NCBI GenBank assembly: GCA_002441125.1
Contig: DJVI01000020.1
Coordinates: 12,091 to 29,724, forward strand
Length of the DNA: 17,634 nucleotides
Reading direction: 5' to 3'
From: Caldifarciminota bacterium UBA6260
Lineage (GTDB): Bacteria > Hydrothermota > 32-111
The notes beneath the pieces are model-generated. The model saw only the letters and a program-made list of their open reading frames with translations, searched no databases and was not told where the DNA came from. Below, one piece after another: positions 6,840-15,460 of this stretch (within the stretch, counting starts at the first letter, position 1; each line of letters begins with the position of its first letter). Position numbers and translations under genes: made by a program.

Positions 6840-8339
6840 ATGAAGAAAAAAGTTATTATAGTTGGAATAGATGGTGGGACATTCACTCTGATAGATAGAT
6901 TTATAGAAGAGGGTAAACTGCCATTTTTTAAGTTTTTGAAGGAAAACTCGATATACTCTTATATGGATTCTGTTGAGCAGGATACAAGGGTTCCAATCTC
7001 ACCAACAATATGGACATCGCTAGCAACTGGAAAAAAAGCAGAAAAACATAAAATTTTATCATTTTTTAATCTACAGCAGGATATAGTTTCAGCAAGATGG
7101 TTTGAAATCTTGAACCATTATGGATACTCTGTTGGAACTTTTGGATGGGAGTTGACCTGGCCACCTGAAAATTATGGTGGGTTCACTATACCATGCTCGA
7201 TGGCTAGGGATAACAGGACTTTCCCTTCATATCTTTCTCCGATAATGGAACTCAGAGGAAAGAAAAAAGGAAATCTTTTAAAAAATATATTCTTGTTTTT
7301 TAAGTTAAAAAAAATCGGAGTGGATTTTTTAACATTGACACAACTTTCATCTAATATGTTGGTTGAAAAATTTTACGATAAAAAATTAAAACTTTTTAAA
7401 AGATTAATTTTTTTGAACAGGATAAATCTATCACTTTTTTTGAATCTTGTAAAAAATTTTAAAACCGATGTATCGTTTTTCTTCATTCCTTTGTCAGATT
7501 CTGCAGCACACTATTTCTGGAAATATTCGGACAGAGAAAATTTCCCCGAAGTTTCTGATGAAGAAAGAAAAAAATATGGAGATTTTCTTTTAAAAGCGTA
7601 CATAGAGATAGACAACAGTTTACGAACAATATATGAAAACAATAAAAATTCATCTCTTTTCATAATCTCGGATCACGGAATGAAACCTATAAGAGAGGGG
7701 AGTTTTAAAACATTATCTCTAAAGCAGAAAAGTTTTCTTGAAAAAACAAATATTCTTGGAAAAGTTGAAATCTATTTTGTCGGGTTAAACTCTGTTATCG
7801 TTGTAAAAGAGAATAGTGGATTGGATCCAGAAAATCTTATCGGTTTCTTTAAAAACATAATAATTAAACCCTCAGGAGAAAGATTTTTTGAAGTTGTTGA
7901 AAAAGATGAGAGTGGAAGAATTTTTTTAAAGGTTACACAGTTTGACAAAGGTAAGTTTAAAGAGGAGGATCTTTCAAACCTTAAAGTTCTTATTGGAACG
8001 GATTATTTTGATTTTCTTTCCCTTGTTGATGTTAACGATATTGAAAGATCTGCTGATCATGACAAGACAGGGATTTTTATGATTTATGATAAAGGTCTGA
8101 AATTTAAGGGGAATATTGGAAACTCAACAATATACGATTTTCTTCCATCACTTCTTTCTTTTTTAAACTTGCCATTGGCAAAAGATTTTGATGGAAAACC
8201 TCTCTATAAATTCTCTGAAACAACAATGATAGATTCTTACGATTTTCTGGTAAAAAGGAAAAAAGAGGAAGTAAAAGTTGATGATGAATTTGTAAAAGAG
8301 GAATTGAGAAGATTAGGTTATCTGAAAGATAGGGAGTAA
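6840..8339 (+). CDS. Alkaline-phosphatase-superfamily phosphodiesterase/nucleotide pyrophosphatase-like enzyme
   Basis: A 499-aa hydrolase of the type I phosphodiesterase/nucleotide pyrophosphatase branch of the AlkP superfamily. Metal ligands are visible in order: D11 in GIDGGTF, D220 and H224 in LSDSAAH, D278-H279 in IISDHG, and H407 in SADHDKTG. The nucleophile region is PISPTIWTSLATGK (52-65). By alignment with family members the nucleophile would be S54, where Thr is more common. There is no signal peptide; the N-terminus runs straight into the first strand, so the enzyme is probably cytoplasmic. It is the first gene of a four-gene operon with a nucleotidyltransferase, a second AlkP-fold enzyme and a GT4 glycosyltransferase, which suggests action on a phosphodiester or nucleotide-activated intermediate in surface glycan or lipid synthesis. 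The exact substrate cannot be told. Confidence 0.85.
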   Translation: MKKKVIIVGIDGGTFTLIDRFIEEGKLPFFKFLKENSIYSYMDSVEQDTRVPISPTIWTSLATGKKAEKHKILSFFNLQQDIVSARWFEILNHYGYSVGTFGWELTWPPENYGGFTIPCSMARDNRTFPSYLSPIMELRGKKKGNLLKNIFLFFKLKKIGVDFLTLTQLSSNMLVEKFYDKKLKLFKRLIFLNRINLSLFLNLVKNFKTDVSFFFIPLSDSAAHYFWKYSDRENFPEVSDEERKKYGDFLLKAYIEIDNSLRTIYENNKNSSLFIISDHGMKPIREGSFKTLSLKQKSFLEKTNILGKVEIYFVGLNSVIVVKENSGLDPENLIGFFKNIIIKPSGERFFEVVEKDESGRIFLKVTQFDKGKFKEEDLSNLKVLIGTDYFDFLSLVDVNDIERSADHDKTGIFMIYDKGLKFKGNIGNSTIYDFLPSLLSFLNLPLAKDFDGKPLYKFSETTMIDSYDFLVKRKKEEVKVDDEFVKEELRRLGYLKDRE

Positions 8340-8341
8340 AG

Positions 8342-9091
8342 ATGAAAAATTTTCAAGCAGTTATTCTTGCAGCAGGAACAGGCGAAAGGTTGAAACCTGA
8401 TACTGAAACAAAACCAAAGACGATGTTAAGAGTCGGAAGAACAACTTTCATAGGCCTTATTATAGAAAATATTTATAAAAATGGATTAAAAGATATTTTG
8501 ATCGTTGGAGGTCACCAATTTTCTGTTTTAAAAAGTTATGTTTTAAGTTTAAGAAAAAAGTTTAAAGATATAAATTTTACTTTTGTTGAAAACAAAAAAT
8601 ATAAAGAATATAACAACTGTTATACACTTTTTACAGCATTACCACATATAACAAAAGATTTTATAATTTTTAACAGTGATATTATTTTTGATGGTGAAAT
8701 TCTCAAAAAAGTTCTAACTCACTATGAAAACTGTATTGTTGTAGACAATGTTAAAACTCTCGGAGAGGAGGAGATGAAGGTTCTGTTAAAAGATGGATAT
8801 GTTTCCTCTCTGTCCAAAAAAAATAGAATAGAGGACTCTGTTGGTGAGTATATCGGTATAACGATGGTGAAATTTGACTCAATAAAAGCTATGATGAAAC
8901 ATTATGATAAATTTGATTTTTTAGCTAAAGGTAAATATTATGAGGATCTTTTGGTTGACATTTCAGATGAAGGTGTTTTCTTTAAACCTGTTTACACCGA
9001 TGGACTCTTATGGACTGAGGTTGACACATTTGAAGATCTTCATTATGCAAGGGAAGTTATCTATAAAAATCTGAAAAATAGAAAAAAATGA
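8342..9091 (+). CDS. Nucleotidyltransferase, LicC/IPCT-like (sugar- or polyol-phosphate cytidylyltransferase)
   Basis: A 249-aa GT-A-fold nucleotidyltransferase. It shows the NTP-binding signature LAAGTGERL at 9-17, KPK at 24-26, metal-binding D113 in FNSDIIFD, and the C-terminal WTEVDTFEDL around D228. NNCYTLFTA at 91-99 resembles phosphocholine and inositol-1-phosphate cytidylyltransferases, which typically have NN.YSL here. It probably makes a CDP- or other NDP-activated alcohol or sugar from NTP and the phosphorylated precursor. It starts 2 nt after the upstream stop with AGGGAG about 6 nt before ATG, and its end overlaps the next gene by 4 nt (ATGA). The phosphodiesterase-fold neighbours and a glycosyltransferase fit a pathway for a phospho-decorated glycolipid or polysaccharide. 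Substrate is inferred only. Confidence 0.85.
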   Translation: MKNFQAVILAAGTGERLKPDTETKPKTMLRVGRTTFIGLIIENIYKNGLKDILIVGGHQFSVLKSYVLSLRKKFKDINFTFVENKKYKEYNNCYTLFTALPHITKDFIIFNSDIIFDGEILKKVLTHYENCIVVDNVKTLGEEEMKVLLKDGYVSSLSKKNRIEDSVGEYIGITMVKFDSIKAMMKHYDKFDFLAKGKYYEDLLVDISDEGVFFKPVYTDGLLWTEVDTFEDLHYAREVIYKNLKNRKK

Positions 9092-10182
9092 AGAATCTTA
9101 TACTTATTCTTATAGATGGTGCAAGATACGATTTTATAAAAGATGATCAGTTATATCTTGATCTATTTTCCAAATCTTTATGGTATAACAGGTTTTATAC
9201 AGCATCTCCATACACCATAGGTTCTATGCACGCTCTTTTTACAGGGCTATATCCTAAAAACAATGGAGTTAATGGTTATTTTAACCCAAACCTTCTTAAA
9301 AAAGAAGTTAAAATTATACCTCAGTACCTTAAAGAGAACGGCTATTTCACACTTGCCAATATACCAAGCCCTGTTGTTATGGCAAACAGAGGTTTTGATA
9401 TCTACACTCTTCATGATGAATACAATGAGGATGTTGAAAAGAAACATATAGATTTTGTTGAAGAGAATAAGGAAAGGATGTTAAAAAGTAAACCATTTTT
9501 CCTTTACCTACACTATTCAAAGATACACACATCACTTGTTAACAATGTTTTGAATATATATAATGACAGGTCTGAGGAGTATTTCAATAACATTGAAAAG
9601 AATAGGGAAAGGTATAGAAAAGATATAAATATCTCCGGACAGTATTTAAAAAAAATCATCGACCTTATAAAAGATTTTAAACTTCATGAAAATACAGAAA
9701 TTTGGGTTCTTTCAGATCATGGCTCATCAACAGGTGAGGTTTTTGGTGAGAGAGCTTATGGTGTATTTTTATACAATTACACATTGCACAATTTTGTAAT
9801 CAAGTATGGGGAGGAAAAGAGAGAGGATGAGAACAGGTTGCATTCTACTGTTGATTTTTTACCTATACTTCTAAACTCCTTAGAAATAAAAATACCTTCA
9901 AATATTGATGGAATGTTGGAAAGAGAGTATTTTGAAAAATCATTTTTCAAAGAGAGGAAAAAAGTTCATGAGATTTATTTTGAAACAGGTGGAGTTGATG
10001 GACCATTTCCATCACCTGAAAAACATAATATTTTTGGAGTTTTCGATGGAGAAAGAAAGTTGGTTCATATAAAAACTATAGATAAGTTTCAACAGTTTTT
10101 AGTTAAGGATGAAAAGGATATTGAAGTTAAAAATATAGATAGTGATTTGAAAAATAAATTGATGGAATATGAAAAAGGATAA
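9088..10182 (+). CDS. Sulfatase-fold AlkP-superfamily hydrolase/transferase with Thr nucleophile
   Basis: A 364-aa enzyme of the sulfatase/phosphotransferase group. Visible residues are D10 in LILIDGARYD, the TIGSMHALFTGLYP segment at 43-56, H147 in SKIHT, D210-H211 in LSDHGSS, and H252 in RLHSTVDFLP. In true sulfatases the segment reads C/S-x-P-x-R, where Cys or Ser becomes formylglycine. Here the aligned residue is T43, with no Pro or Arg, so it is more likely a phosphohydrolase or phosphotransferase than a sulfatase. LtaS/EptA-like membrane spans and a signal peptide are absent, so it should be cytoplasmic. It overlaps the preceding gene by 4 nt and the following one by 14 nt, showing tight coupling. 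Its substrate may be the product of the neighbouring nucleotidyltransferase or a glycolipid phosphate; this is inference. Confidence 0.85.
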   Translation: MKNLILILIDGARYDFIKDDQLYLDLFSKSLWYNRFYTASPYTIGSMHALFTGLYPKNNGVNGYFNPNLLKKEVKIIPQYLKENGYFTLANIPSPVVMANRGFDIYTLHDEYNEDVEKKHIDFVEENKERMLKSKPFFLYLHYSKIHTSLVNNVLNIYNDRSEEYFNNIEKNRERYRKDINISGQYLKKIIDLIKDFKLHENTEIWVLSDHGSSTGEVFGERAYGVFLYNYTLHNFVIKYGEEKREDENRLHSTVDFLPILLNSLEIKIPSNIDGMLEREYFEKSFFKERKKVHEIYFETGGVDGPFPSPEKHNIFGVFDGERKLVHIKTIDKFQQFLVKDEKDIEVKNIDSDLKNKLMEYEKG

Positions 10183-11296
10183 AAAAGTCCTTCTTATATC
10201 TCACCTATGGCCAAAATCACCACAAAGATTAACACCTTCAACAGGTATATATGTTTACGAACAGGTAGAAGAGTTGAGAAAATTATGTGAAGTTAAGGTA
10301 TTCGTTCCAGTTAGAATAAATCCTGATTTAAAAGAGTTTTTTTCATTTCCTTTTAAGGGGAAAAAAATTTTAGAAAAGTTCATTTTCAAATTTGATAGTA
10401 ATTTTACTTTCTTAAAATATCCTAAAATATTTTCAAAACATTTTTATTCTTTTTTTATCTCCTTTTATTTATACACAAAAACAAGGGAAGAAAGATACGA
10501 TATAATACATTCCCATACACTTTTTCCAGATGGTTTTTCATCCTACATATATTCAAGGTTAAAAAGGATACCTTTCGTTGTTACAATACATGGTTCAGAC
10601 CTTATGTTTATAAACAGAAAACCTTTTGATAAATTCCTTGTTAACTTTTACTTGAAAAAAGCAAAAAAAGTTATTGTTGTTAGTGAAAGGATGAAAGGAA
10701 TACTTGAGAATGATTTTAAAATAAAAAACTCTATAGTTGTAAGAAATGGAATTAAAGAAATGTTCGATATGACTGACCTTTCGAAGAATATTCTTTTTGT
10801 TGGAAGGTTGACTGAAGTAAAGGATCCTTTGATTATGATAGATATTTTTTATGAATTTTTGAAAGTAAGAAAAGATTTTAAGTTAAAGATAGTTGGTGAT
10901 GGCCCTTTAAAAGAAAAAGTTTTGGAAAAGATAAAAGAGTATGGGATAGAAAATTTTGTAGAATTTGAAGGTTTTGTAAAAAGAGAGGATATAGGTAAAA
11001 TCTATTCAAAATCCTTTTTAACTGTTATCACAAGTAGATCTGAAGGATTCCCTACAATACTTTTTGAATCCTTTTCAGCAGGTCTTCCAGTTATTTCTTT
11101 TGATGTTGGTGGAGTAAAAGAGGTTGTGAAAGATTATAAAACAGGTTTTATTATTCCTAAAAGGGATAAATCACTTTTTGTTGAAAAACTTGTAAAGGCT
11201 GTTGATTTTAGTTGGGATAGGGATTTTTTAAGAGATTTTTCTTCCAATTTTACATGGGAAAAAATAGCTAAGAAAATTGTTGAGGATATTTATTAA
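10169..11296 (+). CDS. GT4-family glycosyltransferase (GT-B fold)
   Basis: A 375-aa retaining glycosyltransferase. The N-terminal acceptor half has DIIHSHTLFPDG (111-122) and VVTIHGSDL (137-145). The donor half has ILFVGRLTEVKDP (208-220), KIVGDGPLKE (240-249) and the E-x7-E motif SEGFPTILFE with E292 and E300, followed by SAGLPVI. These are standard for family GT4, which transfers a sugar from a nucleotide sugar to a lipid-linked or glycan acceptor on the inner face of the membrane. There are no transmembrane spans. The ATG lies inside the 3' end of the previous gene (14-nt overlap). It is the last gene of the operon and is followed within 1 nt by a strong hairpin terminator. Sugar and acceptor are unknown. 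Confidence 0.92.
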   Translation: MKKDKKVLLISHLWPKSPQRLTPSTGIYVYEQVEELRKLCEVKVFVPVRINPDLKEFFSFPFKGKKILEKFIFKFDSNFTFLKYPKIFSKHFYSFFISFYLYTKTREERYDIIHSHTLFPDGFSSYIYSRLKRIPFVVTIHGSDLMFINRKPFDKFLVNFYLKKAKKVIVVSERMKGILENDFKIKNSIVVRNGIKEMFDMTDLSKNILFVGRLTEVKDPLIMIDIFYEFLKVRKDFKLKIVGDGPLKEKVLEKIKEYGIENFVEFEGFVKREDIGKIYSKSFLTVITSRSEGFPTILFESFSAGLPVISFDVGGVKEVVKDYKTGFIIPKRDKSLFVEKLVKAVDFSWDRDFLRDFSSNFTWEKIAKKIVEDIY

Positions 11297-11328
11297 AAAA
11301 AAGGGGGCTTTTTAAAGCCCCCTTTTTT
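11297..11328. terminator. Bidirectional rho-independent terminator
   Basis: An A6 run, the stem GGGGGCTTT (11303-11311), a TT turn, AAAGCCCCC (11314-11322) and a T6 run. The hairpin reads as a terminator on both strands. It sits between the convergent GT4 gene (stop at 11296) and the M6 protease gene (stop at 11344) and should end both transcripts. Confidence 0.95.
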
Positions 11329-11343
11329 ATCTTTTAACAAAGA

Positions 11344-14300
11344 TTACTTTAAAATTGTAACCTTCATATTATCTTTCTTTGTGCCCTGTGTCAAAACTAC
11401 ATAATAGATACCAGCTGAAAGTTTGTTCTCATCAACTTTAACTGAATATCTACCTGGAGTCATAACACCATTTGCAAGTGTTGCAACAACTTGACCTGTT
11501 ATGGAGTAAACTTTTAATGAGACAAAATCTTCACGATCTATTGAGAAGTTCACATTGAAACTACCCTTTACTGGATTGGTATCAAGCTGATAGAGTTTGA
11601 AAATATAAGGATTGAAGAATTTCAAAGATGTTTGACCATAAGTTACCTTCTCACCACCAAGTTTTACAAGGTCAAGTTTATATGTGTAAGTTCCATTATC
11701 TGTGATTTTGTTATCAACGAACTTTGTTGATCTGAAGTCTACAGAACCAACAACCTCAAACTGTCCATTATCTTTCGCTCTTGAAACTTCCCATGCTGAA
11801 CCGTTGTTAACACCTTCCTTTTCCCATTCAAGGTAAACATCTGCACCTTTCTGTGTAGCGACAAGAGATACAGTGTTGAGTGCTGTTGTTGTATTATTTA
11901 CACTGTAAACTTCATCAGATGTGTTGAACGAATAACCCTGATAGTTTACAGCCCTGACTTTGAAATAGTGATATCCTTTGACATCTGGAATTACAAATGT
12001 TGCTGTTGAATCAGTTGTTGTAAGTACTGAATCTTTAGATGTAGCATAGAAGTTAGGATCGGTTGATCTGTAAACTATATAATTTGTAACAAAGTCTTTA
12101 AGTGGGTTCTTTTTCCAGACAAGTGTAACTGTGTTTGTAGCATCGTTGAATGTGCATGAGGTCGGAACAAGATCAACCTGTTCTGGTAGAACGAGTGAAG
12201 TGATATCAATCTTTGTTACCTCTGAGTTATCCATATTCATAGTCCATAAATAATATTTGTTCCCAAATGCATAAGGAACAGCGGGAGTTACTCCATCAGA
12301 TGAAACTGCCTGTATCGCTATATCGTATGCAGGATAGTTACCTATTACTGATGGACATGATATGGTGTTTATTGTTTTAAAAGCAAATTTCTCCAAAACT
12401 GAATCTTCAACTGATGGATTGTTTATAGGATATCTTCTGTAAATAAGGTTTTCATAAATATTCACTGACCAGAGGCATGTTCCATCCCATTCTATACCTC
12501 TACCGTTGTTCCATTTTCCACCATAACTTGCTCCATCAAGAAGTGCAGCTCTATCCCATGCTGTTGCAAGTGTTCCAAGGCTTTTCCTTACCCCATAGAT
12601 AGATTCTTCAAGAGTCCCATAAGTTTGCCAGTAACCGTATAGTGAATCGTTATTATCAAATGTAACACCTCTTACTCTTTTCATTACAGTTCCAGCATAA
12701 TCGGAGTTTGGCCATCTCAACCTTCCAACATTAACAGGTGAACCAGATGATATGTCATAGCAGTATGCTGAATCACCTGATGAGTACCATATCCTTCCTA
12801 AGGCATCATGATCCATACACATAAGATAATTTGCACCAGCATAAACGAAAGAATCTTTTATTACTGTTCCCCATGTTGAAAGATCAAGTATAAACATCTT
12901 TTTCGCACCAGTTCCATATATAGCACCAAGTCCAGTTCCTGCAGTCATAAAAAGCCAGTCACTTATATCAGGGAAATACATAAGATCTATTCCAGCAGCA
13001 TCCCTTAATGAACCTGAAATGTTTCTAACTTCTGTTGTGTAAAGTAAAGGTGTTGAATTCAGTTTTATTCCAAATTCGAACTCATTTGAACCGTTTGATG
13101 ATGTGACATAAACTGTGAAGAAAAGTATTGTATCTGTTGGGCAACCAGGTTTAACTTTTATTCTGAAAACATCAGCTGTGTTTGAAACTGTTGCAAGTGA
13201 ATTTATAGTTCCATAATTTGCTGTTGAATCAAGAACTGTCGCGAGTCCATATTTATGTCTTAATTTTGCAGTAACACTTGATGCGTTACCACCAACATTC
13301 TTAATCGCTATAATAAGGTCAACAATTTCATCTGGATCGACATAACCGTTGTTGTTAGAATAGTTTGTGAGTGTATCTTTAACTGTATGTGATTTGTAAG
13401 CAAAAGACGCACCAGCTGGAACTGTTGCGTTGTCAACTGTAAACCACATAGTATCACCAGGTGCGGAAATTGAAATTATGTAAGGTCCAAAGTTTGTTGT
13501 TGAACCGTTAACATTAGCACCAGCTTTTGTAAGGTTTGTAAATTCGTAATCATCACCTGCAAAATATGGCGCCTGTCCAGCATCCCTATATATTGTATCA
13601 TTTGGATAAGTTACATGTATCTGGGGGTCAAATCCTCTCTGTTCAACCCAATAAGTATAATAGTCTGGTCCCTCATTGTAATAGGTTCCCTTTTCAGAGG
13701 GGTCATAATGAGCTATTATAAGACCATGCTCTGGTAAACATGATTCAAAGAATCCTTTATTTGCTCTATTCTCAACAAAGAAATATTCACCAGCAGTTGT
13801 AAATGCTGAGTTCCTGATCATCATAAATCTTGGACCACCTTTTGATGAATCAACTGAAAGACCAACAACAAAATATCTTCCGTTGGTTGTTATCAACTGA
13901 TCCCAATCATCTGGCATAAATCCTGCTGTTGTATCACCACTTTCTGGATACCCTCTGAATGAATATTGTAACATAGCACCTGGATGTGGTGGTCTTGAAC
14001 CTGCTTGAATTCCATCACCTGTCCATGAACCAGCATCCATAAGTGACCATACATCTGCTGGCTCACCTTGATAACCGTAATCATATAGATCAGGTGCACC
14101 GAAAGCATGGAATGATTCATGTGCGTGAACACCTATACCCATTGTATATGAACGGACAAACTGAGTATCTAAAAGTTGTGTTGAAGTCCATGTCTTTGAA
14201 AGTGAATCTGTCAACTCACCAGCGTTGGTTGGGTTTCTAACTGTTGCACCTGTTGTTGTTGTAATTGTTGTTGTGTATTTTGTAGCCCACATGTCCTTCA

Positions 14301-15168
14301 AAGAACCTGTTGCTGACTGTTCACCACCAGCACGAACAACTATCCAGTGATCAACATACCCATCACCATCACCATCATAATCACTGTAAGCGTTCTGATC
14401 AGCCCTATGAGTTGTACCATATTTCATTCTTCCAGAACTTCTGTAAGCTATATCCTGCATATATGTAAGTTCAGCTCCATCACCATAAGCACCATATGTT
14501 TTACCTGATGATAGAGGTCCCTGAACATGGCATGCTGTATCTATTATCCATCTTCCAAAAGATATCTCTTTGAAGAAAGTTCTGAAAGATCCAGGTGAGT
14601 TTGAGAAAAATACTGAATCCCAGTATAAAGAATCGTGTGCAGTTCCACCACTTGCTCCAGATGTAAAACCTGTTCTTAAAGTCCATGGTAGAATTGACCA
14701 ATCACCTGAAGGTCTTACAGTTCCAAGGAAAGATGAATCATCGAAACATCCCAAAATAACAAGGAACTTCCTGTCAGTGTAACCTGCTTTTGTAGCTTCA
14801 TCGTTGATGTTGAAAAGCTTTGTCCAGTTTATTTGTTTCAACTCATTTCCCGGAAGAGCTGCAACTTTGTCTGGATCAGGTCTTAAACCTTTTGGGAATG
14901 GTGGATTGTCCTTTCCAACCAAAAATAACGATGGGACCAAAAGTCCATCAACTTTGTTAGCATAAGTCCACCATCCTTCACTGTTTCTGATGATAGCATA
15001 CCTATCCTCAGTTTCAGCGAAATGGAAATGCTCATCTCCCTTAAGTTGAGCAATGAACTTTGTTCCATCTGGTTGTTCAAAAACTCTAAAACCTGGCCTT
15101 GCCGGAACAGCGAAAACTGCCACGGCAACAAAAAGAACAACCAGTGTAAGTGTTAAAAGTTTTTTCAT
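11344..15168 (-). CDS. Secreted M6-family metalloprotease with C-terminal T9SS-type sorting domain
   Basis: A 1274-aa protein with a Sec signal peptide (about 1-20, cleavage after VFA). The catalytic domain is of the M6/immune inhibitor A type: HESFH at 350-354 with GAPDLYDYG after it, and VWSLMDAGSW at 373-382. DYDGDGDGYVD at 263-273 looks like a calcium loop. After the protease come a CARDB-like segment with NNNGYVDPDEIVDL and IKNVGG (about 595-715), a propeller-like region rich in SxDxxG repeats (about 715-1010), and two FN3-like segments (about 1020-1185). The last ~83 residues (from about 1192) have NPVKGSFNVNFSI, LKVYSITGQVV, PGRYSVKVDENKLSAGIYYV and end in KVTILK, typical of Por/T9SS type A sorting domains. 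It is likely exported and surface-anchored or released to degrade proteins. The start has a strong AGGAGG. The gene is visibly less AT-rich than its neighbours. No T9SS component lies in the window. Confidence 0.92.
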   Translation of the reverse strand: MKKLLTLTLVVLFVAVAVFAVPARPGFRVFEQPDGTKFIAQLKGDEHFHFAETEDRYAIIRNSEGWWTYANKVDGLLVPSLFLVGKDNPPFPKGLRPDPDKVAALPGNELKQINWTKLFNINDEATKAGYTDRKFLVILGCFDDSSFLGTVRPSGDWSILPWTLRTGFTSGASGGTAHDSLYWDSVFFSNSPGSFRTFFKEISFGRWIIDTACHVQGPLSSGKTYGAYGDGAELTYMQDIAYRSSGRMKYGTTHRADQNAYSDYDGDGDGYVDHWIVVRAGGEQSATGSLKDMWATKYTTTITTTTGATVRNPTNAGELTDSLSKTWTSTQLLDTQFVRSYTMGIGVHAHESFHAFGAPDLYDYGYQGEPADVWSLMDAGSWTGDGIQAGSRPPHPGAMLQYSFRGYPESGDTTAGFMPDDWDQLITTNGRYFVVGLSVDSSKGGPRFMMIRNSAFTTAGEYFFVENRANKGFFESCLPEHGLIIAHYDPSEKGTYYNEGPDYYTYWVEQRGFDPQIHVTYPNDTIYRDAGQAPYFAGDDYEFTNLTKAGANVNGSTTNFGPYIISISAPGDTMWFTVDNATVPAGASFAYKSHTVKDTLTNYSNNNGYVDPDEIVDLIIAIKNVGGNASSVTAKLRHKYGLATVLDSTANYGTINSLATVSNTADVFRIKVKPGCPTDTILFFTVYVTSSNGSNEFEFGIKLNSTPLLYTTEVRNISGSLRDAAGIDLMYFPDISDWLFMTAGTGLGAIYGTGAKKMFILDLSTWGTVIKDSFVYAGANYLMCMDHDALGRIWYSSGDSAYCYDISSGSPVNVGRLRWPNSDYAGTVMKRVRGVTFDNNDSLYGYWQTYGTLEESIYGVRKSLGTLATAWDRAALLDGASYGGKWNNGRGIEWDGTCLWSVNIYENLIYRRYPINNPSVEDSVLEKFAFKTINTISCPSVIGNYPAYDIAIQAVSSDGVTPAVPYAFGNKYYLWTMNMDNSEVTKIDITSLVLPEQVDLVPTSCTFNDATNTVTLVWKKNPLKDFVTNYIVYRSTDPNFYATSKDSVLTTTDSTATFVIPDVKGYHYFKVRAVNYQGYSFNTSDEVYSVNNTTTALNTVSLVATQKGADVYLEWEKEGVNNGSAWEVSRAKDNGQFEVVGSVDFRSTKFVDNKITDNGTYTYKLDLVKLGGEKVTYGQTSLKFFNPYIFKLYQLDTNPVKGSFNVNFSIDREDFVSLKVYSITGQVVATLANGVMTPGRYSVKVDENKLSAGIYYVVLTQGTKKDNMKVTILK

Positions 15169-15384
15169 TTAACCTCCTATCTTTTCATTTAAAAGAGAAT
15201 TTTTCAAAATCATAGTTTATTTTTAAGCAAAAAGTATACCAAAGATAAATTATATATTTTTTATATACTTATATTCCTTATATTTATCTAACAAACAAAA
15301 AATTGCATATTCTTAAGGAAGGTAAAGCTTAAATTATTAAATTATTAAATTTTATAGTATCCTTAAATATAAACTTTTGAAGTT

Positions 15385-15407
15385 AAAAGTGCAAAAATTA
15401 CACTTTT
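15385..15407. promoter_or_regulatory. Inverted repeat just upstream of the flavoprotein promoter (possible operator)
   Basis: AAAAGTG (15385-15391) and CACTTTT (15401-15407) form a perfect 7-bp inverted repeat with a 9-nt spacer, ending 5 nt before the -35 box at 15413. Position suits a regulator-binding site. The T-run after it also makes a weak terminator possible, but no gene reads into it from the left on the plus strand. Confidence 0.35.
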
Positions 15408-15412
15408 TTTAG

Positions 15413-15440
15413 TTGACTTTTAATTGTTTTTTTATATTAT
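15413..15440 (+). promoter_or_regulatory. Sigma70-type promoter of the flavoprotein gene
   Basis: -35 TTGACT (15413-15418), 16-nt spacer, -10 TATTAT (15435-15440). The start should lie near 15447, giving a short leader that carries GTGAGGT ahead of ATG 15461. The TTG inside the -35 box is in frame with the gene, but it is upstream of the transcript and so not a start codon. Confidence 0.75.
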
Positions 15441-15460
15441 TACTAAAAAGTGAGGTTAAA

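Larger units (their letters stand above)
15169..15460. other. Divergent intergenic region between protease and flavoprotein genes
   Basis: These 292 nt hold the AGGAGG site of the protease gene at the left and the flavoprotein promoter at the right. I could not find a convincing -35/-10 pair for the protease; a TATACT on the minus strand near 15233 lacks a recognisable -35. The middle is very AT-rich, with a short repeat of AAATTATT around 15330-15350. No open frame or structured RNA is visible. Confidence 0.5.

Noticed and set aside
13893..15140. Several 60-85-codon open frames on both strands inside the protease gene
   Set aside because: They are overlapping shadows of a well-supported 1274-codon gene, with no ribosome sites or recognisable protein features.
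15413..15460. N-terminal extension of the flavoprotein from a TTG at 15413
   Set aside because: The TTG is part of the -35 box and lies upstream of the predicted transcript. ATG 15461 has a ribosome site and begins the canonical FAD-binding N-terminus.
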